Origin: a virus
Direction: 5' to 3' (one strand)
Virus record (IMG/VR): IMGVR_UViG_3300033155_001586
Coordinates: 1-26,396 of that record
Length of the DNA stretch: 26,396 nt
Below the pieces are notes generated by a model. It did no database searches. It saw nothing but the letters and a program-made list of their open reading frames with translations, and was not told the origin of the DNA. This document shows, piece after piece, positions 16,225 to 23,186 of the stretch (positions are counted from its first letter, which is position 1; every line of letters starts with the position of its first letter). Position numbers and translations under genes: made by a program.

Positions 16225-16229
16225 CCTCC
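16225..16229 (-). promoter_or_regulatory. Strong Shine-Dalgarno of the capsid gene
   Basis: GGAGG on the - strand, 5 bases before the ATG at 16219. It decides the capsid start over the upstream TTG and fits the high expression needed for the major capsid protein. Confidence 0.8.
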
Positions 16230-16437
16230 AAAGGAATAGTTTGGTTTACAAAGTTGAGAAATATTTTTGTGCCGAACTACCCTCGTGTGAGGATTCGAAT
16301 GTAAATTTTGGAGTTTTCTACCTATGTGCCGGAACCATATAGGTCTACCCGATCTTTTATCAAAATAAAAAACTGTAAGGATCTGCTAAAGACTGCCCCT
16401 TCTTCCATCTTGAGCGAGTTTGGAGGGCTATGTCAAA
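16230..16437 (-). promoter_or_regulatory. Capsid-gene leader / intergenic regulatory region
   Basis: This is the only long gene-free stretch inside the operon. It contains a 9-bp stem at 16320-16344 (ACCTATGTG, 7-base loop, CATATAGGT; one G-T wobble on the + strand, an A-C mismatch on the - strand). It also has a 6-bp A/T stem at 16355-16370, a short CCTC/GAGG stem at 16281-16292, and a near-repeat of GTGCCG(G)AAC at 16269 and 16326. No convincing sigma-70 promoter was found: a TTGACA just after the scaffold stop has no good -10 at the right spacing. In T7 the matching interval carries the promoter for the capsid gene, so a promoter for a phage RNA polymerase or an RNA-processing site is plausible but not shown. 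Confidence 0.45.
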
Positions 16438-17403
16438 CTAAAAAATGGAATTTGTTGGGGCCACTTTTTTCGGGTAGAGGTTTTCATAAAGACTCGACAC
16501 CTCAGCAACCGCCGTCTTATGCCCGGGGTGATCAGCCTTATAATAAGGATGAGCCATGTCGCCAGTGATCTTGGTTATCTGACTCTGATAATCCCCCGGA
16601 GTATGAACAGACTGGGCTCCCGAATCAGCTATCGTGTCCTCCTTCATAAGAGAACCAAACTTCGAAAGCATTTTTATCATCATAGGGTTATCGCCTAGAC
16701 CAGTCTCATTAAGCCAGTCAAAAACATTCTCCATACCAGTGGCCTTAGCCGCTTGCTTTGCCAAATTAACGTTCTGGTCGTAAGCCTGGCCCCACTCTTG
16801 CTTAAGCTGCGAGAGCTCTGTTTGAGTTTCCGAAGCCTGCTGAGCCTGAAGATCAGAAAGAGCCTTGTTGTTTGCTTCAGAATACCACTTAAGAAGCGGC
16901 TCCACCTGACGTGGTAAAATACCCGCACTAAAGGCCTGCTCCTTAAACTGAGTCATAAACCCGTCCTCAAACTGAGAATTCTCAGGAACCTTAAACTCGT
17001 AGTCCGCAATCTTCTCAGGCAAACCTATCTTGCTAAATACAGAGCGCCAATCATCGTCAGTGGCGTGCTTGTCAGGGATGGAAAACTTATCCGAACCCAC
17101 CATTTTTTGAGCGTGGATAAAACTCTTAGCAAGGCCCGGAAGATCCGTGATAGGACCCATATTAGGATCGTTTCTTAAATCTTCCGAAAGGGATTCTTTC
17201 CAGTTATCAGGGATTGAAATGGAAGCGGCGGCTGGCGCAACGACTGAGGGACCTCCTGGCGCTGAAGCCACCTCTGCCGGTGTAGCCGAAGGGGAAAGTA
17301 TTGTTCCTTCTGAAGAGACTGGGGCACCGCCCCCGCCTGCTGTAGTAACCTCCGATGCCACTTCATCACGCATCTCCGAAAATACTATGTTGTTCAAGTT
17401 CAT
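16438..17403 (-). CDS. Capsid scaffolding / assembly protein
   Basis: 321 aa, directly upstream of the capsid gene as in T7 (gp9 then gp10). The N-terminal 60 residues are low-complexity (G, A, P, S, V-rich, disordered). They are followed by IPDNWKESLSEDLRNDPNMG (64-83) and LPGLAKSFIHAQKMVG (88-103), a pattern typical of podophage scaffolds, then a KFSIPDKHATDDDW block. Residues about 170-215 are a Gln/Glu/Ala-rich helix, likely coiled coil, and the C-terminal region ends in an HPYYKADHPGH segment and a basic KK motif. It should co-assemble with capsid protein and exit during packaging. The ATG lies 38 bases inside the preceding Bbp19-like gene, in another frame, and is preceded by AAAGGAC. 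Confidence 0.87.
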   Translation of the reverse strand: MNLNNIVFSEMRDEVASEVTTAGGGGAPVSSEGTILSPSATPAEVASAPGGPSVVAPAAASISIPDNWKESLSEDLRNDPNMGPITDLPGLAKSFIHAQKMVGSDKFSIPDKHATDDDWRSVFSKIGLPEKIADYEFKVPENSQFEDGFMTQFKEQAFSAGILPRQVEPLLKWYSEANNKALSDLQAQQASETQTELSQLKQEWGQAYDQNVNLAKQAAKATGMENVFDWLNETGLGDNPMMIKMLSKFGSLMKEDTIADSGAQSVHTPGDYQSQITKITGDMAHPYYKADHPGHKTAVAEVSSLYENLYPKKVAPTNSIF

Positions 17404-17665
17404 GCTCTTGTCCTTTCTTAATGATATCCCTTAAACGAAGCTCGTCTGTGTCTAATTTTTGTAAAATATGAAGAGCCAATGAACGACGACCTTCGTTAAA
17501 TGCCGTGGTGTGAGAGTCTCCGACCGTATGACTCACAGAAAGCATGCCCGCCTGATTAAGGATGTCCCAAAGCACAGGACTGCCTAGGACACTGTCAAAC
17601 ACACTCTTGTATTTCTGGACTAAATCATGATTTTTCTTTATGACGTCTAGATTCTCTTGACTCAA
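17366..17665 (-). CDS. Bbp19-like phage protein
   Basis: 99 aa. The core VLGSPVLWDILNQAGML (26-42), a polar stretch, then FNEGRRSLALHILQKL (56-71) matches the small family named after Bordetella phage BPP-1 Bbp19: one helix with W, a variable S/T loop, a GRR-centred helix. Members are encoded between portal and scaffold/capsid genes in many podophages; their function is unknown, presumably head assembly or connector related. The start is TTG at 17665, 4 bases after the portal stop, with AGGGG upstream; no better in-frame start exists before residue 41. The last 38 bases overlap the scaffold start. Family recognition is from memory of the motif. Confidence 0.75.
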   Translation of the reverse strand: MSQENLDVIKKNHDLVQKYKSVFDSVLGSPVLWDILNQAGMLSVSHTVGDSHTTAFNEGRRSLALHILQKLDTDELRLRDIIKKGQEHELEQHSIFGDA

Positions 17666-17669
17666 CTAC

Positions 17670-19274
17670 TTACCCCTGACTTGCCACCGCCTGCAAAGCA
17701 GGGCTCACTTTCGAAATGTTTTCCGCCGTATTAGACTTTAACGCCTCGTCTTGCTCCAGGTTCTCCTGGTCCGCACGGTCCTTACGTAGCTTTATAACCT
17801 CACGCTGATTTCTTAAGATAGCTTGCGGGAAGTCGTTGACTCTTGCAAGCACTCTTAATGCTTTATCCCCGTCTATGTTGTCAAGAATAGATGGGTCAGC
17901 AGAAACAAAAGGAGCTATCTGCTCAATCGTCCTAAGGATGGCTTTAGCCGTACCCTGCTTCTGAGCCCTCGCTATAACAGACGAGTACTGTACGTCAATT
18001 TTTCTATCTCTAAGAATATCAGGAGCAGGGTCAATCATACCTCGCCTTTCCATAATGCCAAACACTCGGTCTATAATAGGACGCAAAAGCTCGCTCTGTT
18101 GCCTACCTATAACCGGTCCCATAAACCTAAAGGCCTGCTCCATACGGGCCTCAACCTCTGTTGCCGTCATTTGAGGGCCGCCCTCACGGAGTCTTAGCTG
18201 GTCAGTAAAAAATGCTTCCCTTATTCTCTGTCGTTTCTCTTCATTCGCCTGGAAGCCGAAGTCTATTCTTGCGTCGTTAAAAATTGGTGAAATCCTATCC
18301 TGAGGAGAACTGCCGCCACGGAAGAAGTTTATAGAACCCGGACGAGTTCTTATTGTTCCAATATAGCCGTCGTCAGGAGCCTGTAAAGGAGGGTCAATAG
18401 TCTTCTGAGCTCCCTTGATTGTGGTTTCTACCATTAAGTTTAAAGTCTTACACTCGCTTAAGGCCACCATTCCGGCTGACCTGCCGTACTTTTCCCCCGA
18501 GTGCTTCGTCCATCTCGGAACAGCATGAGGAAATTCCCTAAAACCAGAAACTTTTAAATTTAACTTCTCAGGCTCTAAAACATACTGACTAATAAAAGAA
18601 TTAATGGGCTTGTCTTGGACAATGTCCTTCGGATAAACAGAATGAATTATTTTAAACTTATCAAGAGATCCGTTAGCAAAAGCGCGCTCAAGTATTCTCG
18701 ACTCCCTAACAACGTCCTCCCCAAACTGCTGGATAATTTTATTTATATTCCACTCAAAACGACGATGAAGCTCTATGATCCTACCCTTATTGTCCTCTTC
18801 TATAAAACAAGACTCTAGTGGACGAGTGGAAAACCGAATAACTGTGTCAGGGTCCTCCTCCATATCCATACAAGAAGTACCAAAACAACCTAGGTCAATA
18901 TAAAGTTCGTGGATCTCTGTCTGAAAATTAGAGTTATTTAAAATGTGTAACATCTTTTTAGCAGAGTCCTGAAGCCAAAGCCTTACGTCGTCCCTGTCGT
19001 CAATATCGTCGTTACCGGTAGTTAACTGAAAAAACTGGTCGTTTGGGTTAGTTAGAAGTCCGTGAAGAAAACCCGCAAGGAGTACGTTTGATTGCATGGC
19101 CGTGTTGTCTAATAAAAATTGATTTGTCTTCTCACCCGCCACACGCGTGCGAGTGATAGTGTTTTTTCGCGGAAGGATAAAGTTCGCAAGCTCCTGCCAG
19201 TGATTCTCCCACGTGCCTCGCTCGCCCTTTAGGGTGTCAACTTGCTTTATGATCTGCTCTGGACTTCTTAACAT
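17670..19274 (-). CDS. Portal / head-to-tail connector protein (T7 gp8 type)
   Basis: 534 aa, nearly the same length as T7 gp8 (536). Features of the head-tail connector family include TWENHWQELANFILPRKN (21-38), SNVLLAGFLHGLLTNPNDQFF (62-82), DLGCFGTSCMDMEED (127-141), PRWTKHSGEKYGRSAGM (253-269) and QMTATEVEARMEQAFRFMGP (368-387). The C-terminal 60 residues are helical and charged. Twelve copies would form the DNA entry vertex, binding TerL during packaging and the adaptor afterwards. The ATG at 19274 has GAGG 6 bases upstream. The gene is followed 4 bases later by the Bbp19-like gene. High confidence. Confidence 0.94.
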   Translation of the reverse strand: MLRSPEQIIKQVDTLKGERGTWENHWQELANFILPRKNTITRTRVAGEKTNQFLLDNTAMQSNVLLAGFLHGLLTNPNDQFFQLTTGNDDIDDRDDVRLWLQDSAKKMLHILNNSNFQTEIHELYIDLGCFGTSCMDMEEDPDTVIRFSTRPLESCFIEEDNKGRIIELHRRFEWNINKIIQQFGEDVVRESRILERAFANGSLDKFKIIHSVYPKDIVQDKPINSFISQYVLEPEKLNLKVSGFREFPHAVPRWTKHSGEKYGRSAGMVALSECKTLNLMVETTIKGAQKTIDPPLQAPDDGYIGTIRTRPGSINFFRGGSSPQDRISPIFNDARIDFGFQANEEKRQRIREAFFTDQLRLREGGPQMTATEVEARMEQAFRFMGPVIGRQQSELLRPIIDRVFGIMERRGMIDPAPDILRDRKIDVQYSSVIARAQKQGTAKAILRTIEQIAPFVSADPSILDNIDGDKALRVLARVNDFPQAILRNQREVIKLRKDRADQENLEQDEALKSNTAENISKVSPALQAVASQG

Positions 19275-19277
19275 TGG

Positions 19278-19634
19278 TTACCTCGATAAGATTGTTTGGA
19301 GTCGGCCAGGCCTTTCAGCCGTTAATACCCTCTGCTGCTTAACTAACTGACGAGACTTAAAAAGAGGGCTCGTGCCGTCCTTAGCCTGAGTAAACAAATT
19401 CTTAGCAGCTGTGAAATTATCTATACTTAAATCGCCTGATCCTAATTGAGAAATTATCTCATTCCTTGTCGGGTCAGATATCGTCGTGTTCTTACGGACC
19501 TCGTTTAGAAAATCATCCCCCTGCTTGTTCCGCTGGTCCTGCTTACCACGCTGAATACGGTCAAATACATTGCGCCCATGGCCAGACCCAAAAAGACCCG
19601 TACCACTAGCAAGCTCCGCCTCAATACTAGCCAC
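19278..19634 (-). CDS. Hypothetical protein between TerL and portal (118 aa)
   Basis: No family recognised. The N-terminus is Gly/Ser-rich and flexible (ASGTGLFGSGHGRNVFD). The rest is helical and basic (RIQRGKQDQRNKQ at about 27-39, KSRQLVKQQRVL near the C-terminus), with no cysteine. It starts at GTG 19634, two bases after the TerL stop, with GGAGG 6 bases before it, and ends 3 bases before the portal ATG, so it is made together with both packaging proteins. A role at the packaging vertex or as a small head component is reasonable from position. Its basic charge would suit nucleic-acid contact, but that is speculation. Confidence 0.68.
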   Translation of the reverse strand: MASIEAELASGTGLFGSGHGRNVFDRIQRGKQDQRNKQGDDFLNEVRKNTTISDPTRNEIISQLGSGDLSIDNFTAAKNLFTQAKDGTSPLFKSRQLVKQQRVLTAERPGRLQTILSR

Positions 19635-19636
19635 AA

Positions 19637-20956
19637 CTAACCTCCAAAGATGTCATACCCGTAATCAGACGCCTGAGTCTGCTTGTGGGCGTTCGTAAAA
19701 TCAGACCTAACTGTATCATCAGTAGACCCCATTGCCATAGTCCTAAATGCGTCGGCTCCGTTACTGGACCAGTCGTGAAGTGGCTTGTTAGTCCAGATCT
19801 TATTCTTAGCGTCCCACTTCTTCTGGTAGTTCCTCAATGCTCGTATGCCTCGGTCACATCGCTGTCGGTCAAAATGGCATTTCGGCAAGAGCAGCCTAGA
19901 AGCGTGTATTCCGTCGGCCACGGCTTGCCGTGGAAGCACACGACCTCTGAGGCCAAGCTTTTGGAAACTCTGTATACGCGTAACACCCGTTGAGAGATCC
20001 CTCGCGCCCGCGTCGTGCGGGAAAAGGTGGTCACGATATACATACCCTCGCTTTTTCTGAAGCTCCTTGACATAGTATTCGATCCCCTCTCCAGAGTTTT
20101 CGATGTAGTCTATAAGCCTGTACTGAGTACGGAGCTGCTGCAAGAACCAAATGGCCGTCGTGTCGTTTATCCCTAAATCCCAAAACGTATCCACCTGCAA
20201 GGCCCTGTCATGAGCTAAATCACAAATACGTCCCTCGTCCTCAGCCTGATCTATCAGTTTGCCATAGTAAGCCCCCACAAGAGCCGCCGAGAAAGAACAC
20301 TCAAACTCTTGCTCGAATTCTTCCTCTGTCATCTCACGCTTAGCCGCAGCAAGCTCAGAAGGCAAAATTATATTCGTCTCCGACGCCTTAAGAAGGACCT
20401 GGAACCAATCATGTCCCTGGTTTTGAAGTGCCACCTGATGTACATCGTAAAAATGGTTTTGACCCTTCGGAGTGCCGATAAAAATAGCCCAACCAAGACG
20501 ATCCGAAAGCGCAGGGCGAATAACCTGGGACCATATGGTAGGGTCGCACTCCGCATATTCGTCCTGGATAACGCCGTCAAGGTATATTCCACGAACTGAA
20601 CCTGGGTTCTCCGCTCCAAGTAACATAAATCTAATTCTATCACCTCTGTCTGGACGTGGTATATCCACTCTAAGCTCTTGCTCATTCGTTTGAACCCCCG
20701 GTATAGACCTTGTGAAATCCTTAAACATATCCCACGCAACACGCTTTGCTTGGGTAAACGTAGGAGCTATATAAGCATACTGAGGATTGCGCCTGGGATT
20801 ACGTAAGCCCTTAGATATTGTTTCATTTACCGAAAACACAGTTTTTCCGAAACGTCTGTGACAGACAAGTACGTTAAACCTTTTTAGTTTTTTATGAAGA
20901 TAGGCTTGATGCTTTCTTGGTATGTACCCTGTAGAGACCCTGTCCACTGATAACAC
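19637..20956 (-). CDS. terL: Terminase large subunit (TerL)
   Basis: A 439-aa packaging ATPase/nuclease. Walker A is CHRRFGKT (32-39), with the adenine/arginine-rich lead-in typical of terminases. Walker B and the catalytic acid are in YLDGVIQDEYAE (125-136; D132, E133). Coupling motif III is GTPKG (161-165). The RNase H-like nuclease has WDLGINDTTAIW (259-270; D260), the PHDAGARD segment (313-320) and the final DWSSNGADAFRTMA (395-408; D402). All key residues are present and the length is usual for short terminases of this group. The start is GTG at 20956, sharing one base with the upstream stop (TAGTG). Unusually, its partner TerS lies about 4.4 kb upstream rather than next door. Confidence 0.95.
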   Translation of the reverse strand: MLSVDRVSTGYIPRKHQAYLHKKLKRFNVLVCHRRFGKTVFSVNETISKGLRNPRRNPQYAYIAPTFTQAKRVAWDMFKDFTRSIPGVQTNEQELRVDIPRPDRGDRIRFMLLGAENPGSVRGIYLDGVIQDEYAECDPTIWSQVIRPALSDRLGWAIFIGTPKGQNHFYDVHQVALQNQGHDWFQVLLKASETNIILPSELAAAKREMTEEEFEQEFECSFSAALVGAYYGKLIDQAEDEGRICDLAHDRALQVDTFWDLGINDTTAIWFLQQLRTQYRLIDYIENSGEGIEYYVKELQKKRGYVYRDHLFPHDAGARDLSTGVTRIQSFQKLGLRGRVLPRQAVADGIHASRLLLPKCHFDRQRCDRGIRALRNYQKKWDAKNKIWTNKPLHDWSSNGADAFRTMAMGSTDDTVRSDFTNAHKQTQASDYGYDIFGG

Positions 20957-21267
20957 TAGCTAAGCGCCCCCGAATGGCGCAAAGCTCTTACTATATCCTT
21001 CACTGTAGATTGAACCTCTGGAGTCGTTAGGTTTTCTGATAAATCTAAATCCAATAGACTTTGTATGGCTATATCCGAAGCTGACTGAGTCGACGGATCA
21101 TGAGTGTCTATGACAGATTGAATAGCTGAGGCATCAGGAGCCGCTGCATCTATCACTATAAGACGAGAGCGGCTCAGCCTTATATCGATGAAACCTATGT
21201 CATTTATCTCAGAGATAAGCACTTTGTTGTTTATAACTATAGCTGAAATATTAAAAGTGACACTCAT
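20956..21267 (-). CDS. Small hypothetical structural-type protein (103 aa)
   Basis: No assigned family. The N-terminal half is beta-like and hydrophobic (FNISAIVINNKVLISEINDIGFIDIRL); the C-terminal half is helical with a DASAIQSVIDTHDP segment (about 50-63), reminiscent of short helices in phage structural proteins. The ATG has an excellent AGGAGGAGG 5 bases upstream and overlaps the 64-aa gene stop (ATGA). Its own stop overlaps the TerL GTG. A sampled line of this gene (21181-21240) is about 28% GC, well below TerL, so it may share origin with the AT-rich YkgJ-type gene two genes upstream. Function unknown. Confidence 0.65.
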   Translation of the reverse strand: MSVTFNISAIVINNKVLISEINDIGFIDIRLSRSRLIVIDAAAPDASAIQSVIDTHDPSTQSASDIAIQSLLDLDLSENLTTPEVQSTVKDIVRALRHSGALS

Positions 21268-21458
21268 GTAACCTCCTCCTCTAATATAACAAACATACTT
21301 GTAGTAGCTAAAGCATGATCAGGACAGTCCACGTCCGGATCTAAAACCGTCTGATCTTCATAAATATAATGCCAGCCCTTATTATGACCAAAATCACCAG
21401 AGACAGAGTTTGTGTCCTCCTCATGACATTTTTTTCTAGTCTTATATGTTGTTGCCAT
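21264..21458 (-). CDS. Small hypothetical protein (64 aa)
   Basis: No family recognised. It is acidic, with two cysteines and four histidines (KKCHEED near the start, GHNKGWHYIY in the middle, DCPDHALATT later). The spacing does not form an evident zinc finger. No membrane segment is present. It begins inside the last 17 bases of the YkgJ-type gene, with GGAGAG upstream, and ends in an ATGA overlap with the 103-aa gene. Tight coupling on both sides argues that it is a true gene despite its size. The Cys/His content next to a metal-binding cysteine-cluster protein is suggestive but may be chance. Confidence 0.6.
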   Translation of the reverse strand: MATTYKTRKKCHEEDTNSVSGDFGHNKGWHYIYEDQTVLDPDVDCPDHALATTSMFVILEEEVT

Positions 21459-22098
21459 TTATTCTCTCCATTGCTTCAGGTAAAGTACTTTGTTTTTTTA
21501 CTGCGTTAAAATATGCTGCTGAAACTACCTCAGCCTTATTAGTATAAATAAGTTCTCTATTAGCACCAGTCTCACAAAGCTTAGGGTCAGACTTAGAAAC
21601 TAAAAGCCTACAAACTGAAGGCCTATCATTATAAACAGAGCACTCACCATCATGAGCTAAAAACATGCAACGGGCATTGTGATTTTTTAAGTCAGGCTTA
21701 TTTATAATAGTCCTGCCCCTTAAAAGCTCAGCCTCCTCGTCAGTTACTAATATCTTTTGCTTGCAACAACCAGAACAACCTTTCTTACACTTAACTTTCT
21801 CCCACTCGTTTACATCATGGAACTTACTTAACTGTAACTCAGAATCTATTATATTATGCACAGTCATGGCTCTATCTTTGCCAGGCCTTATTTTTCTTAT
21901 GTTTAAGCCAACAGTTATTATATTTTCATAAGTACTAAGCCAAACACTTTTATATCTATCTACATCTCTTTTCTTAATACCTTTAAGCATAACTAAAGTT
22001 TTAAGAGACAAAGCCAAAGGCCTCATATCTACTTTATCAAGAACAGAATCATCTCCCGTCTCCATAAAATGAATCAATCCTTTCCTTATTTTATCCAC
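21442..22098 (-). CDS. YkgJ-type cysteine-cluster (CxxxCxxCC) protein
   Basis: 218 aa. Residues 1-95 are helical, basic and of no recognised family. Residues 104-112 carry C-K-K-G-C-S-G-C-C, followed by C144, the pattern DGECSVYNDRPSVCR (150-164; C153, C163) and C175. This is the signature of the CxxCxxCC zinc/iron-chelating family (PF03692: YkgJ, with some members called flagellin lysine methylase FliB). Most members are of unknown function and bind a metal or an Fe-S cluster. The gene starts with GTG right after the fibre-like gene's stop and has a weak ribosome site. Four sampled 60-base lines have 30-38% GC, against about 50% for lines in neighbouring genes, suggesting separate acquisition. 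Its role in a virion operon is unknown; protein modification or metal handling are possibilities. Confidence 0.8.
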   Translation of the reverse strand: MDKIRKGLIHFMETGDDSVLDKVDMRPLALSLKTLVMLKGIKKRDVDRYKSVWLSTYENIITVGLNIRKIRPGKDRAMTVHNIIDSELQLSKFHDVNEWEKVKCKKGCSGCCKQKILVTDEEAELLRGRTIINKPDLKNHNARCMFLAHDGECSVYNDRPSVCRLLVSKSDPKLCETGANRELIYTNKAEVVSAAYFNAVKKQSTLPEAMERINGNNI

Positions 22099-22929
22099 TT
22101 AAAAAACCATGTTTAAAAAATCAACCATCACTTTTTCTTTTCCACTATCCGTCGAAGAATCCCACTTAGCTTGTACCTCGTAAATTGCCTCCGCTGAATC
22201 TTGATTACTTACCGTACCAAGATCAATAAGAACCGAAGTAGTATTACTCTGCCCCGTAACCTCAGCAATAGCCAAAGCGTTAGTTAAATCAAAAAGCCTT
22301 AGCGAAAAATCAGCAAGGTCAGACTCCTTATGTGCGATCATTTTTACAGCAGTAAGTGTTCTGGTCGCTGTTCCTAGACCCCTAACTGCGGCAAGCACTT
22401 CATAAGTCGTGAGCTTTGTATCCTCACTACCAAAACTTAAGTTAATCTCTGGAGTGTCAGGATTCACCCACTTAAAACCAATAGATTCCGCAGAGTCGGC
22501 CGTGAGCACCTGGTCATCTGTTCCAATAGGAAGTCTAGCATCTACAGTCGTAAACCCGAATATATCGCCCTTAGTAGTTAGCGGAGATCCAGATGCAGGA
22601 GTCTCCCACTTAAGCCCCGTGACCTCTCCCGAGGCAGCCACAATGTGCTGACCGTTAGAGCCAACACCAAGAGCCGTCTCAGTAGTTGAATAAGTAAATA
22701 TATCACCCTTAGTTGATAGAGGCGTTGATCCCGCAAGCGAATTCCACGTCAAGGGGGAGTCGTCTTTTAAAACATAAAATGTGTCGTCGTCGAGCTGGTG
22801 AGCAAACTTGCCAATATCAGCCGGCAAGAGAGAGGCCGCAAGACGAGCCGTCGCGTCGGCGTACTCGAAAGATATAGGACTATGTATGCCGTCTGAGACA
22901 ACCATGCTTTTATGAAAAACGTTAGCCAT
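22099..22929 (-). CDS. Fibre-like structural protein with tandem TKGDIF repeats
   Basis: 276 aa. The centre contains two 46-residue tandem repeats (70-110 and 116-157) of the form PL(S/T)TKGDIF, then ALGVG or RLPIG, then QH/QVL, and G(L/F)KW, a beta-repeat widely seen in phage tail and head fibres. The N-terminal region (MANVFHKSMVVSDGIHSP, then DDTFYVLKDDSP) resembles fibre attachment segments. The C-terminal 120 residues look like a compact beta-rich knob (FSLRLFDLTNALAI). The ATG has AGGTG upstream. It lies in the block between TerS and TerL rather than with the main tail fibre, so it may be a second appendage such as a head fibre. The fibre character is well supported; its place on the virion is not. 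Confidence 0.75.
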   Translation of the reverse strand: MANVFHKSMVVSDGIHSPISFEYADATARLAASLLPADIGKFAHQLDDDTFYVLKDDSPLTWNSLAGSTPLSTKGDIFTYSTTETALGVGSNGQHIVAASGEVTGLKWETPASGSPLTTKGDIFGFTTVDARLPIGTDDQVLTADSAESIGFKWVNPDTPEINLSFGSEDTKLTTYEVLAAVRGLGTATRTLTAVKMIAHKESDLADFSLRLFDLTNALAIAEVTGQSNTTSVLIDLGTVSNQDSAEAIYEVQAKWDSSTDSGKEKVMVDFLNMVF

Positions 22930-23186
22930 TAAATCACCTGCTCTAAAGAGTTAGAATAAATAAAACATAAGTTATCCGTGAGCATCACGTCGCCTAAGCC
23001 CTGCGTAAACAAGTGCCACGCCCCACTCTGATAGCGCCAAATATTTAAGTTAGACTCATAGTAGAGGTCGTTGTCAACGCCTGTATGCGTAGGCTCAGCG
23101 GTACCACTAGAAATATGGATACCGCTATCACCTAAAGTTATACCGTTACTGGAGACCTCGTAAGATCTGTCCCGCTCTATTGCCAT
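22929..23186 (-). CDS. Small fibre-associated hypothetical protein (85 aa)
   Basis: No family recognised. The middle has a GITLGDSGIHISSGTAEPTHTG segment and then DLYYESNLNIWRYQSGAWHLF. The last pattern (Y, W, W, with GD following) resembles short modules in phage fibres that present a displayed value or chaperone-like knob. I place the start at ATG 23186, where it overlaps the 387-aa gene's stop (TAATG), in preference to an in-frame TTG at 23207 that lacks a ribosome site. The nearest GGAGG is 14 bases upstream of the ATG, so coupling probably matters. It overlaps the next gene by one base. A structural role is inferred from its two fibre-like neighbours. Confidence 0.62.
   Translation of the reverse strand: MAIERDRSYEVSSNGITLGDSGIHISSGTAEPTHTGVDNDLYYESNLNIWRYQSGAWHLFTQGLGDVMLTDNLCFIYSNSLEQVI

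Noticed and set aside
16220-16231. TTG start four codons before the capsid ATG
   Set aside because: The GGAGG that serves the ATG would be inside the coding sequence; no site precedes the TTG.
16261-16345. tRNA-like sequence in the capsid leader (TTCGAAT and GGTTCC segments)
   Set aside because: The would-be T-loops are not flanked by pairing stems and no acceptor or anticodon arm can be formed.
16380-16437. TTGACA box after the scaffold stop as a sigma-70 promoter
   Set aside because: The best hexamer at 16-18 bases matches the -10 consensus at only about three positions.
19685-20073. Open frames of 70-100 codons on both strands within TerL, and similar ones in other large genes
   Set aside because: They are shadows of well-supported genes, with basic, unstructured compositions and no ribosome sites.
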